From Negadavirga shengliensis (GTDB taxonomy: Bacteria > Bacteroidota > Bacteroidia > Cytophagales > Cyclobacteriaceae): 6,139 nucleotides of DNA. A program made the position numbers and the translations under genes. This document shows, in pieces, positions 1 through 6,066 of the stretch (its first letter is position 1; every line of letters begins with the position of its first letter). The stretch covers positions 1 through 6,139 of the forward strand of contig NZ_JBHSJJ010000032.1 in NCBI RefSeq assembly GCF_042652345.1, read 5' to 3'. Under the pieces are notes generated by a model. It was not told where the DNA came from. It saw only the letters and a list, made by a program, of their open reading frames with translations, and did not search any database.

Positions 1-73
1 TGTAGTCGGTAACTGAATATGCACCAAAAACGGTAATTAGGAATGCACCAAAAATGGCAACAGGAATGCACCA
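1..73. repeat. IS21 terminal repeat array, istB-side end
   Basis: This end starts TGTAGTCGGTAACTG and carries TGCACCA at 20-26, 44-50 and 67-73. Mirrored copies lie at the same distances (20, 44 and 67 bases) from the other tip. The innermost unit, TGGCAACAGGAATGCACCA at 55-73, is a perfect 19-nt inverted match to 6067-6085. Known IS21-family ends carry multiple transposase-binding repeats, and these are the likely IstA sites. The end looks intact, so it should still be usable by a transposase. Confidence 0.9.
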
Positions 74-91
74 CTTTGTAAATATAGGTTG

Positions 92-509
92 TTATTCCTG
101 ATGTCCAAAAAAAGTTTTTCTGTTTTTCATTCTATAACTTTTTCCGGAAAGATTTATAATATCACAATGGAACAGCAGCCTGTCCAGAAGTGCTGTAGCC
201 AAGACCTCGTCATCGAGCATTTTGGCCCATTCTGTGGGCATTTTATTGGTGGTGATGATAAAGCAGGTTCTTTCATAAACCTGGTTGACAAAGTTGAAAA
301 GGGAGACGGCCACACTTTTCTCCACCGGAAAGAGCATGATGTCATCCAGGATGATCAGATCTGCCTTCAGTAACCTTTTGTATTCGGACATTGCCGACCT
401 GGCCATGTCCTTTAGCTTCAGGATGTCTGTAAGCTCTTCCATGGTCTTAAAATAGGTTTTGTAGCCCTTTTCCACGGCATCGGCCCCGAGACCGGCCGCA
501 AGGAATGTT
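92..509 (-). pseudogene. istB: istB, 3' fragment (C-terminal part of IS21 helper ATPase)
   Basis: This is the downstream part of istB, separated from its 5' part by the nested element. IstB is the AAA+ ATPase that assists IstA in target selection and transposition. Codons running upstream from 475 read KTFLAAGLGADAVEKGYK, which continues the P-loop begun in the other fragment. Visible motifs are Walker B (LIILDD) and the IstB-typical stretch FIITTNKMPTEW, followed by LLDRLLFHCDIINLSGKSYRM. The stop TAA is at 94-92, only 18 bases inside the innermost terminal repeat. No convincing start or ribosome binding site opens this fragment; the first possible start is a GTG at 475. With the 5' fragment it rebuilds 251 residues without any frameshift, so the break is recent or at least clean. 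Confidence 0.93.
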
Positions 510-518
510 TTACCTGTT
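510..518. repeat. Direct repeat TTACCTGTT at left RIT junction
   Basis: This is one of two direct copies flanking the RIT insertion; the other is at 4024-4032. Only one copy belongs to uninterrupted istB, where on the minus strand it covers the codons ACA GGT AA(A) for T-G-K of Walker A. The inner hexamer CCTGTT (513-518) is the likely crossover region shared by element and target. The neighbouring TTA may be a chance match or a required part of the arm. Confidence 0.88.
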
Positions 519-547
519 TAATGTAAAATTTTACATTAAACAGGTAA
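510..547. repeat. Perfect 38-bp palindrome at one RIT end only
   Basis: The two 19-nt arms (510-528 and 529-547) are exact reverse complements with no loop, centred on 528/529. In order the palindrome contains TTACCTGTT, TAATGTAAA (519-527), AT, TTTACATTA (530-538) and AACAGGTAA. The opposite end has no such extra segment and goes straight from TTTACATTA through CCTGTT into istB. The 20 bp at 519-538 are therefore extra material at this end. I infer they are the central part of the circular element's joined ends. Confidence 0.92.
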
Positions 548-553
548 TGTAAA
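530..553. other. Complete tyrosine-recombinase core-type site (9-6-9)
   Basis: Two perfect inverted 9-bp arms, TTTACATTA (530-538) and TAATGTAAA (545-553), flank a 6-bp centre AACAGG (539-544). Inverted arms around a 6-8 bp crossover region are the standard form of tyrosine recombinase core sites. At the far end the arm TTTACATTA (4018-4026) plus CCTGTT (4027-4032) form half of such a site, completed by istB sequence. At 513-527 CCTGTT plus TAATGTAAA form the other half. These half-host sites are the presumed attL and attR. The assignment is inferred from the pattern. Confidence 0.72.
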
Positions 554-570
554 CTATACGATAATGTAAA
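539..570 (+). repeat. RIT terminal inverted repeat, left copy
   Basis: This 32-nt sequence pairs with 4001-4032 in inverted orientation with two mismatches. It contains TAATGTAAA at 545-553 and again at 562-570, a 17-bp step, separated by CTATACGA. The opposite end has the same arrangement with CTATATGA. The two direct 9-mers are likely binding sites for one or more of the three recombinases. Confidence 0.9.
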
Positions 571-623
571 GCAGAGAGGTTAAATAAGTGTTGGTTTCTT
601 TTTTATACCAATATTCTCCCTAT

Positions 624-637
624 CCACTTTACATTAT
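624..637 (+). repeat. RIT subterminal inverted repeat, left copy
   Basis: CCACTTTACATTAT is a perfect 14-nt inverted match to 3934-3947. It contains the 9-mer in the orientation opposite to the terminal copies (TTTACATTA at 628-636), 66 bp inward of the second terminal 9-mer. The right end has the identical step. It lies 12 bp downstream of the ritC stop and is probably an accessory (arm-type) recombinase site. The rest of the non-coding stretch 571-648 shows no other feature I can support. Confidence 0.82.
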
Positions 638-648
638 AAATATTGCTC

Positions 649-1671
649 TCATTTAAAAGCTTTCAACCATTCAAGAAGATCATGGTTTCCAATCCACTCA
701 GGTACCTCTTTATTTACCACATTTACATAAGCTTTTTCGATAGCCTCCCTTTTTTGCTTTGAATCTGTTCTTGCGTATATTTCTGTAGTTTGGACGGACT
801 CATGTCCCAGAAAATCCCTTATGTATACCAGGTTTACCCCAGCCTGAAGCAGGTGCATGGCCTTGCTGTGGCGCAGTATATGGCAGCTTACCGCTGGGAT
901 TATAACAGCAGGATTTTTTTGGTATGCGATTCTGACGTATTTTTTAAGAATACTGTTTACACCTGCCCTGGTGAGCTTTTCCCTTCGACTGTTAAAGAAT
1001 AAGGGAGATGTTCTAAGATGGGGCTCATGGAGATTATTTTCAACGATATACCTCTTTATGTGGATGACGCTTTCCTCCATCATGGGTATAATACGGCTTT
1101 TGTTCCCCTTTCCAACAACCTTTATAGTATAAGGTTTGTCCAGTCTGATGGAGGATGGCCCCATGTCTATTATTTCCTGTACCCTGACAGCGCAATCATA
1201 CATCAGCGCCAGCAATGCCAGGTCCCTTCTTCCCTTTAGGACAGTAGTATCCGGTTGTTCCAGTAGAAGTTTAATCCCATCGATGGAAAGATAACCAATG
1301 GCCGGTTTTTCATGCTTTTTAGCTTTTATGGATAGTATCTTTTGCCATTCCTCCATCCGATCAGGGTGTTGGTACTGCAGGAAGCGGAAGAATGAATGTA
1401 ATGCCGCTAGCCGTACATTGCCCGAAGCCGCAGAGCATTTCCTTTCTGATTGCAGCCAGTCCAGGAATTCAACAATTGTTTCTCTGGTGATATGGACAAG
1501 CTCAAGTTTGGTTGCTTTTGTTTTCTTCCGCTGTTCCATAAAGTTTAAAAACAATATGAACGTGTACCTGTATGAGGATATCGTATGGGTACTCATCCCC
1601 CTTTCTCCGGGAAGGTATCTGGAAAGGAAGCTGGTAAGATGCAGGGAAAAGTCAGTGGTCTTGGTCATCAT
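649..1671 (-). CDS. ritC: RIT tyrosine recombinase, third gene (RitC-like)
   Basis: Site-specific recombinase of the phage-integrase/Xer type, expected to act with the two upstream recombinases on the ends of this element. From the chosen ATG at 1671 the protein is 340 residues. An N-terminal helical core-binding (SAM-like) region spans about residues 8-110 and the catalytic domain about 125-315. The catalytic set is complete: R163 (CAVRVQEI), K188 (VVGKGNKSR), H264 and R267 (CHILRHS), H290 (FLGHES) and nucleophile Y299 (TEIYAR). The start overlaps the end of ritB by 20 bases, suggesting translational coupling. There is no clear Shine-Dalgarno sequence, and a second ATG follows immediately at 1668. 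The frame stays open upstream to a TTG at 1713, which I reject because it lies deep inside ritB. Calling it ritC rests on gene order. Confidence 0.92.
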   Translation of the reverse strand: MMTKTTDFSLHLTSFLSRYLPGERGMSTHTISSYRYTFILFLNFMEQRKKTKATKLELVHITRETIVEFLDWLQSERKCSAASGNVRLAALHSFFRFLQYQHPDRMEEWQKILSIKAKKHEKPAIGYLSIDGIKLLLEQPDTTVLKGRRDLALLALMYDCAVRVQEIIDMGPSSIRLDKPYTIKVVGKGNKSRIIPMMEESVIHIKRYIVENNLHEPHLRTSPLFFNSRREKLTRAGVNSILKKYVRIAYQKNPAVIIPAVSCHILRHSKAMHLLQAGVNLVYIRDFLGHESVQTTEIYARTDSKQKREAIEKAYVNVVNKEVPEWIGNHDLLEWLKAFK

Positions 1672-2644
1672 CTGATTCGGTTTTAAAAACAGGGAACACA
1701 TTGGCGATAACAATACCAGATCTTTTTAAAAGGTCGGGGTACATTTCAGCAGTCAAACGCACATAGCCATCTGTTGCCCCTAGTGACTGATGCCCCAGGT
1801 ATGTGGATAATAGCGGAAGGGAATGGTACATGTCAAGTCCTTCCCGGGCCATTGAAGCAAGGGAATGGACGCTGAACGTGTGGCGTAGGTCGTGAAGCCT
1901 GGGTCCTTTGCCTCTTCCCCCATGTGATATCCCTGCGGACCATATTATTTTCCTGAACCACCTGTATGCAACGGACTGTTCCAACAATCTACCATCAGGC
2001 AGAATGAGGAGACGGTCGTTCTTATGAGCTCCGGGGAAAAGAGCCCTGTACATCAGGTAGTTTTCGCAGACAGTACGCATAGAGCCGGAAAAGGGTATCA
2101 ATCTGTCTTTGCCGTTTTTTGTATCCCTCACGATCAGGTATCCTTCTTCTGGATGTATGTCGCCGGTAGATAAGTACAGTGCTTCACCGATCCTTATCCC
2201 TGTCCCATATAGCAGCCTTATCAGAAAAGGAATAGCAAAGACAGCGGAGTTGCGATGGCGTACGGAGGGGGCAAGCGCATCGCATTCTTTGAAAATGGAA
2301 TGCATTTCATCCGATGAAAAAATGTAAGGGGTGAACATGCTATGGCTCTTTGGCAGCCTGGGAATATAGGACCGGATGCCGATGTCGCATAGGAACTGAG
2401 CAAACTGGCCCAATAGCTGGACCCTGTTGTACCTGGTCTTTTCTGTTTCATTTGGTCTTTTTAACCCATGTTCTTCCGCCAGTTCTTTTGTGATAGCTAC
2501 CTCTGACAGGTTGTTTTTCAAAGCCAGAGTGTCCAGATGCGAGAATGTCCGTCCTGCATCTTTGTATTTATAGCCCAAACTGTTTTTGAGAGCAATAAAC
2601 TTCACTATAAAGGGACCAAATAGGCTGTAGTATATCCTAGCCAT
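1652..2644 (-). CDS. ritB: RIT tyrosine recombinase, second gene (RitB-like)
   Basis: Tyrosine recombinase of 330 residues when started at the ATG at 2644, chosen because AAAGGAGG lies 8 bases upstream. An N-terminal DNA-binding region spans about residues 8-95 and the catalytic domain about 105-305. All active-site positions are present: R151 (GTGIRIGEA), K176 (DTKNGKDR), H251 and R254 (HDLRHTF), H285 (YLGHQS) and nucleophile Y294 (TDGYVRL). Between H254-region and LGH there is a slightly longer loop (MAREGLDMYHSLP) than in the other two proteins. The tail ends in the acidic run ESDDDQDH, whose codons overlap the ritC start. The start overlaps the ritA stop by 8 bases. The frame is open further upstream to a GTG at 2704, inside ritA, which lacks support. 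The ritB name is by position in the trio. Confidence 0.93.
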   Translation of the reverse strand: MARIYYSLFGPFIVKFIALKNSLGYKYKDAGRTFSHLDTLALKNNLSEVAITKELAEEHGLKRPNETEKTRYNRVQLLGQFAQFLCDIGIRSYIPRLPKSHSMFTPYIFSSDEMHSIFKECDALAPSVRHRNSAVFAIPFLIRLLYGTGIRIGEALYLSTGDIHPEEGYLIVRDTKNGKDRLIPFSGSMRTVCENYLMYRALFPGAHKNDRLLILPDGRLLEQSVAYRWFRKIIWSAGISHGGRGKGPRLHDLRHTFSVHSLASMAREGLDMYHSLPLLSTYLGHQSLGATDGYVRLTAEMYPDLLKRSGIVIANVFPVFKTESDDDQDH

Positions 2645-3893
2645 TTCTTTTTCCTCCTTTCTGTTCATAAAAAAAGGTGTGGAGCGGTGGGACTTCCAAG
2701 GCACATTTTTTTAGTGCGGCTATATCTATACGCAGGTAATCCATGGTAGATTCCATGCTGCTATGTCCGAGTACTTCCGATATGACAGGTAGCGGTACCT
2801 TTTCCTTCAATAGTGCGCTTGCCAGGCTATGCCGGAGACAGTGGGACCCATGCTTCCGGTTTGAGTAGTTGATTTTGGCCTGGGTCATGTATTTACGTAC
2901 CATATTGCCGATATCATGACTGTGCATCCTTTCATAGGGGCCATAAACATGGATAAAACAATGGTTGTCACCAGTTACCGGACGGCCATGTTTGAGATAA
3001 TCCACGATAGCATTGCCAACCTCTGGCAATAAGGGAAGCTCCTGTTTCCTTTTGGTTTTAACCTGGTTGAGAATGATTACATTCCGGTCCCATAGGATAT
3101 TGTCAAAAGTAAGTTCACAGATGTCAGAAGCTCTTAAACCTAGCCGGGTTGCCAGAAGGAGAATGGAATAATCCCGTTTTCCCCTGGGGTTACCTCTATC
3201 TATGGTTTTCAGAAGGCTTTCTATTTCTTCATCGGTGAAGGTAGATGGAAGCTTGGGCTGGTGTTTATAGTTGTTCCTGGGTATTATGCGGGAAAAATCA
3301 ATATGTAATATCTGCTGGTCAAAGAGGAAGACAAAAAAGTTCTTTATGATATTCAGCGCAACATGTTTACTTGCAGCCAGGTCCGGGTTTAGCCGTTCCA
3401 CATATGCCAATACCCCGGAGGGTTTTATGTTTTTTTTACTGATTTTGTTACTGTTCAGATAGCAGCAGAACGGATAGAGGTAGAATAAATATGATGCAAT
3501 CGTTTTTCGGGACAGACCTATAACCTGCTTTTTGTATTCGATAAATGCCTTAATATCTACTGCCCAGGGACCATGGAACTCTTTAGGTTTATGCTTTCTT
3601 GCTCCCTTGAATACCCTGCCTGATTCCTGGAATTCTGTAAGGGCCTCTATAATATTTACAAGGTCCCTTTTTTGCCGATCAAGCTGATGGTAATCAAAAT
3701 TACCCAACTCATGCTTTAGGTAGGACCGGCCGACATTTCCATCATAAAACCTAATGCCCCGGTACTGCATAAAAGCATTAACCCTCTTCCAGTTCCTCCT
3801 GTACCTTTTAAGTGTACCTTCACAGCGATGAATGCTCCTCATATAATCAAAGAATTCATTCATCAACTCATCGATTGTTTGGTTCTTTTTCAT
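2637..3893 (-). CDS. ritA: RIT tyrosine recombinase, first gene (RitA-like)
   Basis: First gene of the trio, encoding 418 residues from the ATG at 3893; there is no obvious Shine-Dalgarno sequence. It is about 80 residues longer than its partners. The extra part is N-terminal: a helical region at residues 1-95 (ELMNEFFDYM, TLKRYRRNWKRVNAF) precedes a second, core-binding-like region at about 108-200 (IEYKKQVIGLSRKTIASYLFYL). The catalytic domain covers about 215-400 with R254 (LGLRASDI), probable K279 (QVKTKRKQELPL), H351 and R354 (HCLRHSL), H377 (VLGHSS) and nucleophile Y386 (TMDYLRID). The additional N-terminal domain could bind the outlying 9-mer sites; this is inference. It overlaps ritB by 8 bases, so the three genes are probably one transcript. 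Confidence 0.93.
   Translation of the reverse strand: MKKNQTIDELMNEFFDYMRSIHRCEGTLKRYRRNWKRVNAFMQYRGIRFYDGNVGRSYLKHELGNFDYHQLDRQKRDLVNIIEALTEFQESGRVFKGARKHKPKEFHGPWAVDIKAFIEYKKQVIGLSRKTIASYLFYLYPFCCYLNSNKISKKNIKPSGVLAYVERLNPDLAASKHVALNIIKNFFVFLFDQQILHIDFSRIIPRNNYKHQPKLPSTFTDEEIESLLKTIDRGNPRGKRDYSILLLATRLGLRASDICELTFDNILWDRNVIILNQVKTKRKQELPLLPEVGNAIVDYLKHGRPVTGDNHCFIHVYGPYERMHSHDIGNMVRKYMTQAKINYSNRKHGSHCLRHSLASALLKEKVPLPVISEVLGHSSMESTMDYLRIDIAALKKCALEVPPLHTFFYEQKGGKRNG
2653..2660 (-). promoter_or_regulatory. Ribosome binding site deciding the ritB start
   Basis: AAAGGAGG on the minus strand lies inside the end of ritA, 8 bases before the ATG at 2644. It is the only strong Shine-Dalgarno sequence I see in the window. 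It selects the 330-residue form of the second recombinase over starts further upstream. Confidence 0.75.
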
Positions 3894-3933
3894 GATATTA
3901 AGTTTAAGTTATATGTCCATGAAAACGCCAGAA

Positions 3934-3947
3934 ATAATGTAAAGTGG
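3934..3947 (-). repeat. RIT subterminal inverted repeat, right copy
   Basis: This is the exact inverted partner of 624-637, carrying TAATGTAAA at 3935-3943. It lies 41 bp upstream of the ritA start and 66 bp inward from the terminal 9-mer at 4001. Because it sits in the only leader available to the trio, a recombinase bound here could also affect ritABC transcription; that is a guess from position. I could not support a specific promoter in 3894-4000. Confidence 0.82.
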
Positions 3948-3989
3948 GTTGTTGGGATACCCTGTAAATGAAGAAAAAGAGAGGTTATT

Positions 3990-4361
3990 TTATAAGAAAG
4001 TTTGCATTATCATATAGTTTACATTACCTGTTCCCGAAGGGCCCATCAGCATAAGGTTGAAGCCCTGATCCAGCCAGTTCATCTCCCTCAACTGGTTTAT
4101 CCTTGTCAGGTTCAGCCCGTTTTCCGCCCCGGCATCATAGGTTCCAAGGTCATTTTTAAGCGGCAGATTTGCGGCTTTTCTTCGTCTGATAACTTCGTTT
4201 TTCGACCGCTGTGCGGCCTCATGCCGGAGCAGATCGAGGAAAAAGTCCATGAAGCCCGAGCTCTGTTTTTCCGAGCTGGCAACCACTTCGGGAAGCCCAG
4301 CTGCCATTCCGGTGATTTTAAACTGCCTGCAAAAGGCGTTGATCTGTTCTTTCTTTTCCAT
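3990..4361 (-). pseudogene. istB: istB, 5' fragment ending inside the Walker A motif
   Basis: This is the N-terminal part of the IS21 helper ATPase, starting at the ATG at 4361, 61 bases after the istA stop. Residues 1-112 are genuine IstB, including the helical N-terminal region and the lead-in NLMLMGPSGTG. After G112 the frame runs into the RIT end and adds 11 foreign residues (NVNYMIMQTFL) before a stop at 3992-3990. The Walker A lysine and threonine, Walker B and everything downstream are therefore lost, so this product cannot be an ATPase. The missing part is at 509-92. If translated, the truncated protein might still contact partners, but nothing here shows that. Confidence 0.93.
4001..4032 (-). 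repeat. RIT terminal inverted repeat, right copy
   Basis: This is the inverted partner of 539-570 with two differences (G at 4004, A at 4012). It contains 9-mers at 4018-4026 (exact TTTACATTA) and 4001-4009 (TTTGCATTA, one mismatch), 17 bp apart as at the other end. The last nine bases, 4024-4032, are also the second copy of the direct repeat TTACCTGTT. CCTGTT (4027-4032) abuts the istB codons for GPSG. Confidence 0.9.
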
Positions 4362-4378
4362 TTAGGGATTGCGTTTTG

Positions 4379-4413
4379 GCCATGGGCCTCCCATTCCCGG
4401 GGCTGCCCATGGC
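4379..4413 (-). promoter_or_regulatory. Inverted repeat (hairpin) in the istA-istB gap
   Basis: Perfect 9-bp arms, GCCATGGGC and GCCCATGGC (4379-4387 and 4405-4413), surround a 17-nt GC-rich loop. The structure fills most of the 61-nt gap between the istA stop and the istB start. The loop and 3' arm contain GGGAGG, about 20-25 nt upstream of the istB ATG and too far for a normal ribosome binding site. A role in setting istB expression relative to istA is possible. There is no U-tract, so it does not look like an intrinsic terminator. Confidence 0.5.
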
Positions 4414-4422
4414 TGTTGTTGA

Positions 4423-5994
4423 TCATTTGTTGCTTTTGGTTTTTGTATTCAGGATTTCCTCATACTCCCCGATGTTGCTTTTTTCGGGCTGGATCAGGGC
4501 ATTTTCCGGCATTTTTCCGCTCAGGGGGTTCAGGACCCTGATTTTGGGTGCTACTTTACCGCCGGTATCGGGCAGATCCAATATGGCCTTAAAATCGGAG
4601 GCACTGCAGATGGCTTTTTCAAGACAGTATTTCAGTGCATGTTCTACCTTTTGGGGATCCTTTCCTTCGATGGCCTTTTGGATCATGCCGAGCTGGTCCC
4701 TGATATACCGGGGCTTCTCCTTTCTGAGCAATGCCATCCAGCTAAGGGCCGTTTCTTCCCGGGCAAACAGCCTGGCCGTATCGGCAATCTTTTCTGCGAT
4801 GGATCCGGTTTTATCCCTGCCGTGGTCGGTTTTCTTTATTTTTTGGCCCGTGCCCACAGGAATGGTGTGGCGGCAGATTTCGGTTTTGTTTTCCGGTCGG
4901 CTGATGACCAGTTCACCTGCCTCTACGTGCAGGGCTACCCGGCTTCCCTTCCCTTTGTAGGTGCCGAGCGGCAGTGAGTAGAAGTTTCCCTTATAAGGGA
5001 TGGAATTGTCCTTCCGGACAGCATAGAGGTCCGGGACAGCGGGCCGTGGGGAACAGGGCCTGTAGGGCGTGAGATAAGGCCGTTCAATAATATGTTCGGA
5101 GCAGGGCTCTTTTTTGGTCACCCCGTGGGGCAGGGCGTTGGCCGTACGGCCAAGCCAGCCCAGGGCCTCATCGTTAAGGGTTTTGATATTGTGGAAGGTA
5201 CGGTTGTAAAGGAAGTTCCTTTTGACATATCTGACCACGTTTTCGACCTTTCCCTTGCTTTCCGGATCGGATTTCCTGCAGAAGTAAAGATCAAAGGACT
5301 GTTCACGCGTATAGGCCCTGAATGTATCGGTCAGGATAAGGTCCCCGCCGTTTTCGCTGACCATGAACACCTTGTCCTGGTCATAGACGATTTCCATCGG
5401 CACGCCCCCGATGTAGGCAAAGGCTTTTTCGTGGGCTTCGATGGCCAGCAGGGAGGTAAAGTGTCTGTCGGTGAACCATACGTATTTAAACCGGGAGCGG
5501 GAAAGGGTCAGCAAAAAGAAAAACACCTTTACCCTGTTGCCGGACGTGTTGCGCATGTTGTATTCGCCAAAATCCACCTGTGCCTGTTTTCCGTAGGGAA
5601 GTTCTTCCACCATCCCGTATTCACGGGGAGTTTTGATGAAGGGCAGGTTGTGCGTGCGCCTAACCCAGGAAACAAAATTGAAAACTGTTTTGGGTGATAC
5701 TTTTGGCAGGTCCTTAAAACGTTCCTTCAGCCAGTCGTGCATCTGGGCGGCCGGGGTGTCCCTGAAAGTTTCCAGGCGGGACTTCACAAAAGATTCATAG
5801 GGGGACAATACTTTGATCCGGTCGGACCGGTTGACCATCATCTGTTCGAACTCCGGTTCCGACATGGAAAGATACCTGCTCACCGTCCGGCGGTCGAGTA
5901 CAAGTTCCTTACTGATCTGCCGGATGGTAAATCCATCTCTGCGTAGGCGGTGAATCTCAAAATAAACCATAAATTTGTTCAAATACACATTCAT
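4423..5994 (-). CDS. istA: IS21-family transposase IstA
   Basis: DDE-type transposase that cuts and joins the element ends, acting with the IstB ATPase. It has 523 residues from the ATG at 5994, a usual length for the family. An N-terminal helix-turn-helix lies at about residues 22-42 (FTIRQISKELVLDRRTVSRYL). The RNase-H-like catalytic core has D141 (QVDFGEY), D205 (VYDQDK) and E251 (DPESKGKVENVVRYVKRNF), which match the IS21 DDE pattern. A C-terminal region with the family's SIPYKGNFYSLPLGTYKG stretch follows at about 330-350. No frameshift or stop is seen. A second ATG at codon 9 (5970) is a possible alternative start, and neither has a good Shine-Dalgarno sequence. istB follows after 61 bases but is broken, so IstA lacks its cis partner. 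Confidence 0.95.
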   Translation of the reverse strand: MNVYLNKFMVYFEIHRLRRDGFTIRQISKELVLDRRTVSRYLSMSEPEFEQMMVNRSDRIKVLSPYESFVKSRLETFRDTPAAQMHDWLKERFKDLPKVSPKTVFNFVSWVRRTHNLPFIKTPREYGMVEELPYGKQAQVDFGEYNMRNTSGNRVKVFFFLLTLSRSRFKYVWFTDRHFTSLLAIEAHEKAFAYIGGVPMEIVYDQDKVFMVSENGGDLILTDTFRAYTREQSFDLYFCRKSDPESKGKVENVVRYVKRNFLYNRTFHNIKTLNDEALGWLGRTANALPHGVTKKEPCSEHIIERPYLTPYRPCSPRPAVPDLYAVRKDNSIPYKGNFYSLPLGTYKGKGSRVALHVEAGELVISRPENKTEICRHTIPVGTGQKIKKTDHGRDKTGSIAEKIADTARLFAREETALSWMALLRKEKPRYIRDQLGMIQKAIEGKDPQKVEHALKYCLEKAICSASDFKAILDLPDTGGKVAPKIRVLNPLSGKMPENALIQPEKSNIGEYEEILNTKTKSNK

Positions 5995-5998
5995 AAAA

Positions 5999-6020
5999 TG
6001 CTAGTTTTGGTAGACTAGCA
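5999..6020 (-). promoter_or_regulatory. Small hairpin directly upstream of istA
   Basis: TGCTAGT (5999-6005) and ACTAGCA (6014-6020) form a 7-bp stem with an 8-nt loop, ending four bases (TTTT) before the istA start codon on the minus strand. Its position means it could mask translation initiation or pause incoming transcription. The short stem makes chance a real alternative. Confidence 0.35.
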
Positions 6021-6031
6021 AAATAGTACCA

Positions 6032-6061
6032 AATCCCTTAGGGGCATGCCCCTAAGGGATT
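6032..6061. promoter_or_regulatory. Perfect 30-bp palindrome between IS21 end and istA
   Basis: AATCCCTTAGGGGCA (6032-6046) is followed immediately by its exact reverse complement (6047-6061). It lies between the innermost terminal repeat (6067-6073) and istA. As RNA it would form a long GC-rich stem with almost no loop. As DNA it could bind a dimeric protein. Blocking read-through from outside promoters into istA is one plausible job; no other end of the element has a counterpart, so it is not part of the terminal repeat. Confidence 0.6.
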
Positions 6062-6066
6062 ATTGG

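Larger units (their letters stand above)
510..4023 (-). mobile_element. Recombinase-In-Trio (RIT) element inserted in istB, 3514 bp
   Basis: The segment between the two direct copies of TTACCTGTT (counting one copy) is foreign to istB. Deleting it restores the reading frame and the GPSGTGKT P-loop. It contains three overlapping tyrosine-recombinase genes on the minus strand and little else. It is bounded by a 32-nt inverted repeat (539-570 and 4001-4032, two mismatches). RIT elements are a described class defined by three adjacent tyrosine recombinase genes with inverted-repeat ends, and this segment fits. Base composition is lower in GC than the surrounding istA. The exact edge is ambiguous within the 9-bp repeat; 519-4032 is an equivalent description. 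No cargo gene is visible. Confidence 0.93.

Noticed and set aside
511..547. Reading the extra palindrome as a CRISPR-like or transcription-terminator element.
   Set aside because: Its arms are built from the same 9-mer and hexamer as the RIT ends, so an attachment-site origin explains it fully. There are no spaced repeats and no U-tract.
591..611. TTGGT and ACCAA around an A/T-rich loop downstream of ritC, a possible terminator.
   Set aside because: The stem is only five weak base pairs and no U-tract follows it in the transcript direction.
790..1675. Plus-strand open frames opposite ritC (790-1002, 857-1132, 1018-1239, 1298-1675).
   Set aside because: These are shadows of a recombinase gene with a full catalytic set; none has domain-like sequence or a ribosome binding site.
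573..3987. AGAGAGGTTA as a 10-nt direct repeat at 573-582 and 3978-3987, near the two RIT ends.
   Set aside because: It is in direct, not mirrored, orientation and at different distances from the tips, unlike the 9-mer array. Purine-rich and short, so chance is adequate.
3894..4000. A promoter for the ritABC operon.
   Set aside because: I looked for sigma-70-like and Bacteroidota-type (TTTG with TAnnTTTG) elements. Only partial matches such as TATAAC near the start were found, with no well-spaced partner.
4002..5697. Long plus-strand open frames opposite istA and istB (for example 4002-4541, 4376-4960 and 5092-5697).
   Set aside because: They lie antisense to clear istA/istB coding sequence, have no recognisable motifs and follow the GC-rich codon structure of the real genes.
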